DNA from: Mastigamoeba balamuthi
Taxonomy: Eukaryota > Evosea > Mastigamoebida > Mastigamoebidae
NCBI GenBank assembly: GCA_902651635.1
Contig: CACRSC010000059.1
Location: 144,347 to 167,631, forward strand
Direction of reading: 5' to 3'
DNA: 23,285 nt
Shown here one piece after another: positions 8,403 to 16,449 of the stretch. Under the pieces are notes generated by a model. It saw only the letters and a list, made by a program, of their open reading frames with translations, did no database searches and was not told the DNA's origin. The first letter of the stretch is position 1; every line of letters begins with the position of its first letter. A program made the position numbers and the translations under genes.

Positions 8403-10242
8403 ATGGACAGTCCCGGCAATAGAACGCAGGCCCACCTGCTGCCCACCGAGGGAGATGTCACGGAGATCCTGCCCGACCAGTGCGTGGAGCATTTTCTGCT
8501 GCCGCTGCTGAGTGCCCGCGACCTCTGCTGCCTCTCGCGTACGTGCACGAGAATGCGCTCCATCTGCGCCGCCCCCGCGCTGTGGCGCTACGTCACCGTC
8601 CAAGGCGACGACCGCGCGTCTGCCGTGGCCCGCGCGCCCTATCTACGCAACGCCGTCGCAGACCTCTGCAGTGCGCTCCTTTTGCACGGTGAATTCGACT
8701 TAAACAATTTCTCCCCTGAATCGCGGCCGTCGGGACGCTCTGCAAGTCTCCGGCGTGACAGACGAGGCGCTCTGCTCGGCTGCAGTGCACCTGGGGTCCT
8801 CTCTGCTGTGCCTGCACGTTCGAACGTGTCCGATGCTGTCGGACTCTGCGCTGTGCGCGCTGGCCCCCGCGTGCCCTCTGCTCCAGGACGTCTCCATCTC
8901 TCAGTGCGGCCTCGTGGGCGGCGCTGGGGCCGCAGCTCTCGGGCGTGCCTGCCGGGCCCACCTCGTGCGTGTGGAGCTGACAGACTGCGACGTGGGCGCA
9001 GGCAGAGGGCTGCTCATGGGCCTCGCTCAGGGTTGCACGACAACCCAAGTGCTCCCTCTCGAGCGGTTCGACAGCAACACGATGTCCGCCGCCGACCTCT
9101 GCACCGCGTTCTCGAGCACCGGGTCACTGTTCGAGGGCCTCAAGGAGCTGCTGCTGCCCGCCGTGCACTGCTACGACCCCGGCAGCAGCGCCAGAGCGGT
9201 GACCGCCATCGCGTGGGCCTGCACGTCTCTGGAGTCGCTGCACTACGGCCAGAGCGTCCCCGCCTCCGGTCTTCATGCGCTGAGCCTCTGCTGTCGCAGT
9301 CTGAGCACCATGCGGGTTCGCGCTGTGCTGGGCCACGCAGGGCACCTGCCAGCCAGCCCGTCGGCCCTCGCGAGGATCACTGTCGACGGCGACGTCGCCT
9401 ATGCGGAGTTCTCGCGCTTCCTGCGCCAGTGCGCGGGCACTCTGGCCGCCCTCTCGCTGGGCAGCGCCCACTTCCCGCTGCCGCTGACGCCGGGCCTCGT
9501 GTCGAGCATCGCGGAGCTGCGGCAGCTCCGGAGCCTCAGCCTCGTGTGCCCCATGTCGCTGGAGCCCGACGACGACGACGAGGCCGCGGTCGTCTCGGAG
9601 CTGGGCAAGTGCGCCCCCCTCGATCAGCTTACTATCTCGGGCCTCCAGCTGACCGACGCGCTGGTCACGGGCCCCGCGTGCTCCGCCCTGACCGTCGCCA
9701 TCTTCTGCAAGACCGTCGTCTGCGACGCTGTGCTGGGGCTGCTGCCCACGCAGCGCCTGCAGGCGTTGGGGCTGGTCAATTGCATTGGCTTCACCCCCGC
9801 CGGCCTGGACTCCTTCCTCAGCGGCGCCCGCGACCTGCGCGGGCTAGCCATCGTTAAGGCCCGTGAGCACTACGTCTGCGACGACGCGATAGCTGCAGTG
9901 CTGGGGCGCTGCGCCCCGTCGTTGAGGGAGCTCGAGGGGGTTGTGCTGGCCCTGCCGCAGCTCACAGACGGCGGGGCCTCTGAAGTGGCCCGCCTCTGCT
10001 CGAGCCTCAGGCGACTGGAGGTCCACTCGCTTCTGCTGTCAGACGTGGGGGCCGGGGTGCTCCTTCGAGCAGCACCGCAGGTGTTGGAAATAGACCTCAG
10101 TGACTGCGTGCGCCTGGGACTCGGGTGCCTCGAGTTCCTGGGGCCCAGGGCCCAGAGGGTCGTTCTCCCTGCTCAGATTCAGGGCGAGTGGCACACGGCA
10201 GAAGTCCTCAAGTATTCCTCGGTCAACATATCATTTGAATGA
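8403..10242 (+). CDS. F-box/LRR protein gene 1, two exons, intact (587 aa)
   Basis: Exon 1 (8403-8670) encodes an F-box at residues ~22-61 (ILPDQCVEHFLLPLLSARDL…APALW). The intron is 8671-8746 (76 nt: donor A|GTGCGC, branch-like GACTTAAAC, acceptor TGCAAG). Exon 2 (8747-10242) encodes ~500 residues of cysteine-containing leucine-rich repeats such as LSDSALCALAPACPLLQDV and LRSLSLVCPMSLEPDDDDE. Splicing restores a single frame; read unspliced, the F-box and LRR lie in different frames. FBXL-type proteins use the F-box to bind Skp1 in the SCF ubiquitin ligase and the LRR solenoid to hold the substrate, acting in cytosol or nucleus. The ATG was chosen for its CCGCCATGG context, conserved in all four paralogues. 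The closest relative in the window is gene 4, by the shared 3' flank and a 104-bp identical stretch. The specific substrate is unknown. Confidence 0.88.
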
Positions 10243-10600
10243 CGCATTGTGCCCGGACTCAGTGTGCCTCCTGCACCCATCAGTTGAGTCCCTTTCAGAC
10301 TGATCGTTTTTTCTCTGTCATGGAACATTGCAAACACTCCTTCGGCTACCAGTGAGGGGAACAACACCTATTATCAATTTCCAGTCCTCTGTATTTGACA
10401 ACCCGTGAGCTTGGCGTTAGTCCGCCGTTCGACAACAGTGTTCACTTCCCTCGAGTGCTGTCGATGGCAAAACAAGTTCGAATACTACATATTGCAGACC
10501 AGATCTGAGGTGGGGCTCGGCAGACATACACTGTCAAGACTGCGTACGGCGGTGTGCAGGGACGAGGAGCGCCAGCAGCAGCAGCACCCAGCTGTGCAGC
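10228..10600 (+). repeat. Conserved 3' flank of gene 1, shared with genes 2-4
   Basis: From CATTTGAATGACGCA across CCCGGACTCAGTGTG to CAGACTGATC (to ~10305), this matches the 3' ends of genes 2, 3 and 4. Beyond it, 10401-10440 (GTGAGCTTGGCGT…GACAACAGTG) and ~10520-10590 (GACGAGGAGCGCCAGCAGCA) match only the gene 4 flank at 18516-18556 and ~18643-18690. The duplicated unit therefore extends at least 350 bp past the stop in that pair. Confidence 0.7.
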
Positions 10601-11040
10601 TTGAATCTTTACCTGACCTGTAGTTTCAGAGTGAGTTTTTGTGAACGTCTTCTGTGCTCGTTCTCGAGTTGCAGCCAGAGGCCGCCCCGCGTGCTGCCAA
10701 GCGCGAATGGGCTCGCCCCCCCGGTCTCTTCCGTCTCACCGCCTCTCAGTGACTCTGTGTGCAAAATGGCCAAGGGACGGAGTTGAATTGCAAGACTGCT
10801 GATCCGCCCGGGTGCAATTACCATTCCCTGGTAGGATTCAGATATCCGTAGCGGTCTACCGGCCCACTGACCGAGTCAACGTCAGACTTCTCCACTTGGC
10901 CCTCTGCTGCCCCTGAGGTGTGGTCGCCTGACTTGAACTACTTCTGGCATGGGTGATGGACACGGATGACAGAGTCCACTTCATAGCAGAGACACGGCCA
11001 AGCTGATGCTCGGACTTCCTTTGGCCTGAGCATCCAAGCA
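10601..11040. other. Spacer between genes 1 and 2
   Basis: No gene is supported. The sequence near 10955-11040 (GGATGACAGAGTCCAC, then GGCCTGAGCA…GCAGTGCGAACGTCCTAGG) is shared with the gene 3 upstream region at ~13625-13715, so the duplicated unit of genes 2 and 3 includes at least 200 bp of 5' flank. Confidence 0.45.
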
Positions 11041-11077
11041 GTGCGAACGTCCTAGGTCCACCCGCCTATGCATACGG

Positions 11078-11132
11078 CATCAGATATTTGCTGGCGGAAG
11101 CAATTGTATCCACACACAGGAGAAAGACAACC
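11078..11132 (+). promoter_or_regulatory. Conserved upstream block of F-box gene 2
   Basis: Same block as before gene 1. The central element is GGAAGCAATTGTATCC at 11096-11111, ending 76 bases before the ATG. The variant TATCC, shared with gene 3, distinguishes the 2/3 pair from the 1/4 pair (TTTCC). Confidence 0.55.
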
Positions 11133-11186
11133 CCGCCCACCATCACTGCTGCAGAACACAGATAACGAGCTATCCCAACACCCGCC

Positions 11187-12979
11187 ATGGCCAGTCCCGA
11201 CGATAGGACGAGGGCTCACCCACCGCTTGCTGGGGGAGACGTCACAGAGATCCTGCCCGACCAGTGCGTGTCGCTGTTTCTGCTGCCGCTGTTGAGTGCC
11301 CGCGACCTCTGCTGCCTCTCGCGCACCTGCTCCCGCATGCGCTCCCTCTGCGCCGCCCCCGCCTTGTGGCGCCACGTCTCCGTCCAAGGCGACTACCGCG
11401 CGTCTGCCGTGGCCCGCGCGCCCTATCTACGCAACGCCGTCGCAGACCTCTGCAGTGCGCTCCAAAGTGGCGAATTTCGACTAATAAAAATTTGACATCA
11501 TTGTTCCCGCCATCGGGACGCACTGCAGTCTCCAGTGTGTCCGACGTTCCGCTCTGGCTTGCTTCAGTGCACCTTGGGTCCTCTCTGCTGTGCCTACACG
11601 TTCGAGGGTGCCCTAGGTTGTCGGACTCTGCGCTGTGCGCGCTGGCCCCCGCGTGCCCTCTGCTCCAGGACGTCTGCATCGCGCAGTGCGGCCTCGTGGG
11701 CGACGCTGGCGCCGCAGCTCTCGGGCGTGCATGCCGGGCCCACCTCGCGCGCGTGGAGATGACTGAATGCGGCATGGGCGCAGGCAGAGGGCTGCTCACG
11801 GGTCTCGCCCAGGACTGCTGGACAGAGACAGTGCTCCCTCTCGAGCGGTTCGCCAGCGACACGATGTCCGCCGCCGACCTCTGCGTCGCGTTCTTGAGCA
11901 CCGGGTCACTGTTCGATAGCCTCAAGGAGCTGCTGCTGCCCGTCGTGCGCGGCGACGACGCCGGCAGCAGCGCAAGAGCGGTGGCCGCCATCGGGTGGGC
12001 CTGCAAGTCTCTGGAGTCGCTGCACTACGGCCAGGGCGTCCCCGCATCTGGTCTTCGTGCGCTGAGCCTCTGCTGCCACCGCTTGCGCTCTCTGCGGGTG
12101 CTCTCTGTGTTGGGCCATGCAGGGCACCTTCCAGCCCGGCCGTGGGCCCTCTCGCGGATCACTGTCGATGGCAACGTCGCCGCTGCAGAGTTCTCGCGGT
12201 TTCTCGACCAGTCCGCGGGCACTGTGGTATCTCTCTCGCTGGGCAGCGCCCGCTACCCACAGCCGCTGACGCGAGCCCTCGTGTCGCGCATCGCGGAGCT
12301 GCGGCAGCTCCGGAGCCTCAGCCTCGTGTGCCCCGAGGCGCTGGAGCCCGACGACGACGAGGCCACGATGGTATCAAAGCTGGGCAAGTGCGCCCCCCTC
12401 AAGAAGCTGTCCCTCTCGGGCCTCCAGCTGACGGATGCGCTGGTCACGGGCCCCGCGTGCTCCGCCCTGACCGTCGCCATCTTCAGTGACGCCGTCGTAT
12501 GCGACGCTGTGCTGGCGCTGCTGCCCACGCAGAGCCTGAAAACGCTGGCCCTCGTCCACTGCATCGGCTTCACCCTCGCTGGCCTGGGCTCCTTCCTGAG
12601 CGGCGCACGCTGCCTGGGCAGGCTGGCCATCCACAAGGCCCCTGAGCACCACATCTGCGACGACGCGATGGCCGCGGTGCTGGGGGGCTGCGCAGGGTCA
12701 TTGCCGGAGCTCGAGGAGCTCGAGCTGGTCCTGCCAAAGCTCACAGACAGCGGGGTCTCTGCCTTGACGAGTCTCTGCTCGAGCCTCAGGCTGCTGGCGA
12801 TCCACTCGCTTCTGTTGTCAGACGTGGGGGCCGAGGCGCTCCTTCGAGCAGCACCGCGGGTGTTGGACATCGACCTCAGTGGCTACGTGCGTTTGAGCCA
12901 CTGGTGCCCCAAGTCCGTGCCCAGTGCCCAGAGGATCGTTCTTCCTGTCCAGGGCCCGGGCGATTGGCGCAACGCATGA
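11187..12979 (+). CDS. F-box/LRR protein gene 2, two exons, intact (572 aa)
   Basis: Exon 1 is 11187-11454 and has an F-box with LPDQCVSLFLLPLLSARDL; the intron is 11455-11528 (74 nt: donor A|GTGCGC, branch-like GACTAAT, acceptor CTGCAG); exon 2 is 11529-12979. Exon 1 is exactly 268 bp, as in genes 1, 3 and 4. The LRR portion runs from ISSVSDVPLWLASVHLGSS to PSAQRIVLPVQ. The C-terminus differs from its paralogues: it stops at GDWRNA, while the homologous tail (DLFDQHFI) continues out of frame for ~35 bp, so a late frameshift has trimmed about 10 residues. The expected role is an SCF substrate receptor. It has the same GCCATGG start context as genes 1 and 4. No other lesion is seen, so it is probably functional. 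Confidence 0.87.
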
Positions 12980-13090
12980 CCCCTCAAGGACCTCTTCGAT
13001 CAACATTTCATTTGAATGACGCACTCAGCCCGGACTGTCTCCTTCAGTTGAGACCCTCTCACAGATTGATTACTGTATCGGAGCCCAGCG
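12980..13090 (+). repeat. Conserved 3' flank of gene 2
   Basis: TTCATTTGAATGACGCACTCAGCCCGGACT at ~13009-13037, followed by CTTCAGTTGAGACCCTC and CAGATTGATTACTG, matches the flanks of genes 1, 3 and 4. The sequence from 13000 was formerly coding, since it aligns with the last residues of the gene 3 and 4 proteins. Confidence 0.6.
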
Positions 13091-13700
13091 TTGGCATCCC
13101 TCGAGAGCAAATTCGTCTATTTGCTCTGGAAGGAGCAAAGCATCTTAGTGGATGAAGGGGTGATGTTGTGATCTGCTCACCTGGGCAAAACCTGATGCAG
13201 TTTCTGCACCCACACTGCTGCGGCCTCTGAGTTATTTCCTCATTAACCTCTGTTGGGTTGGTCTCCTCCCTGCCATGCAGCAGCAGTCTTCTGCTATGAG
13301 TCTGCATCAGACTCGCTGATCAGGTCTTTGGTCTGGACAGCTGCTGATTCGCCCTCCTTGTCCAAGTCCTTCTTGTCTGAGCGCTCCTTATCCGAGTACT
13401 CATGGTCAGAGTCCTAGCTATCTGAGTGCTTGTGGTCTGAGTGCTCCGTTGCTTGCGTGAGCCACCTTCTTTCGACGCCTCTTTTTTGTTGGATTGCAGG
13501 GCATTAGCGATCCTCCTACTCGCCATCCAGCAGGCCGCAGAGCTTGATGAGGGTGGGCGACCACGTGCCCAGCACACAGCCCGGGACAGCCCAGGGGGGA
13601 TGCTGCCGCTGCCATATATGGACAAGGATGACAGGGTCCACTTGTTGCTTCACGCGACCAAGTTGCCGCTCGGATTTCATTTGGCCTGAGCAATCAGGCA
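13091..13700. other. Spacer between genes 2 and 3 with a 15-bp minisatellite
   Basis: No gene is confidently supported. It contains the six-copy repeat at 13358-13447. On the minus strand the sequence from that repeat to ~13300 reads as a charged Ser/Asp/Lys-rich peptide broken by one stop, possibly the remnant of a low-complexity exon. The last ~100 bases are homologous to the gene 2 upstream region. Confidence 0.4.
13358..13447. repeat. Minisatellite, six copies of a 15-bp unit
   Basis: Six consecutive degenerate 15-mers, for example TTGTCTGAGCGCTCC, TTATCCGAGTACTCA, CTATCTGAGTGCTTG and TGGTCTGAGTGCTCC. As the unit is a multiple of three, the minus strand reads as a pentapeptide repeat of the type E-x-S-D-K/H (EHSDH, KHSDS, EYSDK, ERSDK, KDLDK), with a stop in one unit. 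This is either a decayed coding repeat or a simple minisatellite. Confidence 0.75.
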
Positions 13701-13737
13701 GTGCGAACGTCCTAGGACCACCCGTCAATGCGTACGG

Positions 13738-13792
13738 CCTCAGAGATTTGTTGGAGGAAGCAATTGTATCCACACACAGGAGAAATACAACC
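13738..13792 (+). promoter_or_regulatory. Conserved upstream block of F-box gene 3
   Basis: Same block, slightly degraded at its 5' end (CTCAGAGATTTG instead of CATCAGATATTTG). The central GGAAGCAATTGTATCC is at 13756-13771, identical to gene 2, and lies 71 bases before the ATG. Confidence 0.5.
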
Positions 13793-13841
13793 CCACCCAC
13801 CATCGCGGAGAAAGCCAGATAACGAGCTATCCAACCCCACC

Positions 13842-15640
13842 ATGGCCACTCCCGATGATCGGACGATGGCTCACCCGCCGCTCGCTGGGGGAGACGTCAC
13901 GGAGATCCTGCCAGACCAGTGCGTGTCGCTGTTTCTGCTGCCGCTGCTGAGTGCCCGCGACCTCTGCTGCCTCTCGCGCACCTGCTCCCGCATGGGCTCC
14001 CTCTGCGCCGCCCCCGCCCTGTGGTATGGCGTCTCCGTCCATGGCGACCACCGCGTCTCTGCCGTGGCCCGCGCGCCCTATCTACGCAGCGCCGTCGCCC
14101 GCCTTCTCAGTGCGCTCAGAATTCGATGTGGGTGAATTTTGACTTACAGATTGTAAACATTGTTACCACGATCGGGACGCACTGCAGTCTCCAACGTGTC
14201 CGACGCGGCGCTGTGCTCTGCTGCAATGCACCTGGGGTCCTCTCTGCTGTGCCTACGCGTTCGAGGATGTCCGAGGTTAACGGACTCTGCCCTACGCGCG
14301 CTGGCCCCCTGGTGCCCTCTGCTCCAGGACGTCTCCATCTCGCAGTGCGGCCTCGTGGGCGACGCTGGGGCAGCAGCTCTTGGGCATGCTTGCCGCGCAC
14401 ACCTCGCGCGTGTGGAGCTGATCAGCTGCCGCCTGGGCGCGGGCAGAGGGCTGCTCACGGGTCTCGCCCAGGACTGCTGGACAGAGGCAGTGCTCCCTCT
14501 CGAGCGGTTCGCCACCGACACGATGTCAGTCGCCGACCTCTGCACCGCGTTCTCGAGAACCGGGTCACTGTTCGAGGGCCTCAAGGAGCTGCTGCTTCCC
14601 GTCGTGCACGGTGACGACACCGACAGCAGCGCGGTGTCCGCCATCGGGTGGGCCTGCAAGTCTCTGGTGGCGCTGCACTACGGCCAGGGCGTCCCCCTGT
14701 ACAGTCTTCATGAGCTGAGCCTCCACTGCCGCAGCCTGCGCTCCCTCCGGGTGATCTATTATACAGCCTTGCAGGGCACCTGCCTGACTGCCCGTGGGCT
14801 CTCTCGCGGATCACTGTCGACGGCAGCGTCGCCGCTGCGGAGTACTCGCCGCTCCTCGGCCCGTGCTCGGGCACTCTGGTCGCCCTCTCGCTGGGCAGCG
14901 CCCACTTCCCGCTGCCGCTGACGCGGGGCCTCGTGTCGCGCATCGTGGAGCTGCGGCAGCTCCGGAGCCTCAGCCTTGTGTGCCCAGTTGAGGCCGCGGT
15001 TGTCTCAGAGCTGGGCAAGTGCGCCCCCCTCAAGAAGCTGTCCCTCTCGGGCCTCCAGCTGACCGACGCGCTGGTCACGGGCCCCTGTTGCTCTGCCCTG
15101 ACCGTCGCCATCTTCGGCAAGGCCGTACTCAGCGATGTTGTACTCAAGCTGCTGCCCACGCAGAGCCTGAAGACGCTGGCCCTCGTCCACTGCACCGGCT
15201 TCACCCCCGCTGGCCTGGGCTCCTTCCTGAGCGGCGCCCGCTGCCTGGGCAGGTTGGCCATCCACAAGGCCCCTCAGCACCACGTATGCGACGACGCGAT
15301 GGCCGCGGTGCTGGGGGGCTGCGCAGGGCCGTTGAGGGAGCTCAAGGAGCTCGTGCTGACGCTGCCAAAGCTCACAGACAGCGGTGTCTCTAAGTTGACG
15401 AGTCTCTGCGCGAGCCTCAGGCAGCTGGTGGTCCACTCGATTCTGATGTCAGACGTGGGTGCCGAGGCGCTCCTTCAAGCATCGCCGAGGGTGTTGGACA
15501 TCGACCTGAGGGGCTGCGTGCGCCTGAGCCCCGGGTTCCTCGGGTCTGTGGAGCGCAGGGCCCGGAGGGTCGTTCTCCCTGCCCAGGGCGAGTGGCACAC
15601 TGCAGTTCCCACAGACCCCTTCGGCAGTCATTTCATTTGA
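13842..15640 (+). CDS. F-box/LRR protein gene 3, two exons, single-base frameshift in LRR
   Basis: Exon 1 is 13842-14109 (268 bp, F-box); the intron is 14110-14187 (78 nt: donor A|GTGCGC, branch-like GACTTAC, acceptor CTGCAG); exon 2 is 14188-15640. Within exon 2, the stretch between GGGTG and GTGGGC at ~14755-14795 is 40 bases long, against 41 in genes 2 and 4. One base is therefore missing at ~14752-14772 and the frame changes. Homology continues without interruption in the new frame (AGHLPDCPWALSRITVDG) to the stop. A further in-frame loss at ~14985 removes eight residues (SLEPDDDE in gene 4). In the original frame a stop occurs at 14921. It is either a recent pseudogene or a sequencing error; the rest of the sequence is as well conserved as in genes 2 and 4. 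The family role is SCF substrate receptor. Confidence 0.78.
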
Positions 15641-15725
15641 ATGACGTGCTCAGCCCGGACTCAGTGTGTCTCCTTCAGTTTAGACCCTCTTTCAGATTGA
15701 TCACTTTCTTTCGGAGCCCAGTGAA
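15630..15725 (+). repeat. Conserved 3' flank of gene 3
   Basis: The flank CATTTGAATGACGTGCTCAG, then CCCGGACTCAGTGTG, CTTCAGTTTAGACCCTCTTTC and AGATTGATCACTTTC matches genes 1, 2 and 4. With gene 2 it also shares CGGAGCCCAG just beyond, supporting a 2/3 pairing. Confidence 0.65.
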
Positions 15726-16152
15726 CATCAGAACAAATGGCAAAAGGCCTTTCCCATTCATTCATTCAACCGGTACCCGTGGAAAATTGCTGGACAAAAA
15801 AGGGCAAAAGACTCACAAAAACTCAAAGCAGATTGGGAAAATGAGGAATGCGAAAAAGTGAATCCGAAAGAAAACGGACAGTTATTATTTTTGCTACTAC
15901 TCAAGCTGCTAGGCTGACAGGTCAAGCTGCGAAGCTCATGAGAGCCGCTCACTTTCAGCATTGGTGTCTCAGCGTCTGCCTCTTGGATGACGGCTGCTCA
16001 ACAGGGGTAGAACTCTTGGTAAAGTTATCATTCTGCTGATGCTTCTGGGCTGTGTTCTTGGCTGCTGCCTGGGAAGCTGTACAGCAGGTTCTGGAACTAC
16101 TTCTGTTCCTCCATTTCACCTTTGTATGTGTCCTGGACCTGAGTAACTAAGG
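15726..16152. other. AT-richer spacer after gene 3
   Basis: No supported gene. From 15770 to 15900 the sequence is A-rich, including a short TTCATTCATTCA tract at ~15759-15770. It shows no clear homology to the spacers after genes 1, 2 or 4. Confidence 0.4.
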
Positions 16153-16299
16153 CAGGGGAGGTATGCGGAGAAATTCCGCGAGGACACGGGGTTCAGCTTC
16201 CGTGGGATCGGCAGGGCCTCGAGGGCCCTTCACGGGATGACGCCCGCCATGGTGTGCACTCCACTGATGGGGTCCCCCGTAGGAACCCTGGACAGCTAA
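16153..16299 (+). pseudogene. Fragment of a paralogue of the secreted CBM-like protein
   Basis: The frame reads QGRYAEKFREDTGFSFRGIG, aligning with QGSYVDQFREATGFSFRGAS in the secreted protein encoded at 6173-7963, and continues 30 residues to a TAA at 16297-16299 (ending GTLDS). At DNA level, ACGGGGTTCAGCTTCCG is identical in both. There is no upstream remainder of the gene: an in-frame stop lies at 16144. It is a truncated relic of a second copy, lying directly before the start of the gene 4 duplication unit. Confidence 0.75.
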
Positions 16300-16339
16300 T
16301 CCCCGCTGACACACATGTATAGCATCACGGGAGTAAACC

Positions 16340-16394
16340 ACATCAGATATTTGTTAGTGGAAGCAATTGTTTCCACACACAGGAGAAAGACAAC
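16340..16394 (+). promoter_or_regulatory. Conserved upstream block of F-box gene 4
   Basis: Starts at CACATCAGATATTTG. The central GGAAGCAATTGTTTCC at 16359-16374 is identical to gene 1 and 76 bases before the ATG. Homology to the other upstream regions stops abruptly just 5' of CATCAGATATTTG, which places the duplication breakpoint at ~16338. Confidence 0.55.
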
Positions 16395-16449
16395 CCCACC
16401 CTCCACATTTGCCGGAGAATACAAGACCACGAGCTATCCCAACCCCGCC

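Noticed and set aside
8671-8746. Frameshift mutation between F-box and LRR in gene 1
   Set aside because: An extra A at ~8745 first looked like an insertion, but the same region is a phase-1 GTGCGC…AG intron in all five related genes, which explains the frame change without a mutation.
13300-13500. CRISPR-like array
   Set aside because: The short units are contiguous degenerate 15-mers without spacers, in a eukaryotic context; it is a minisatellite.
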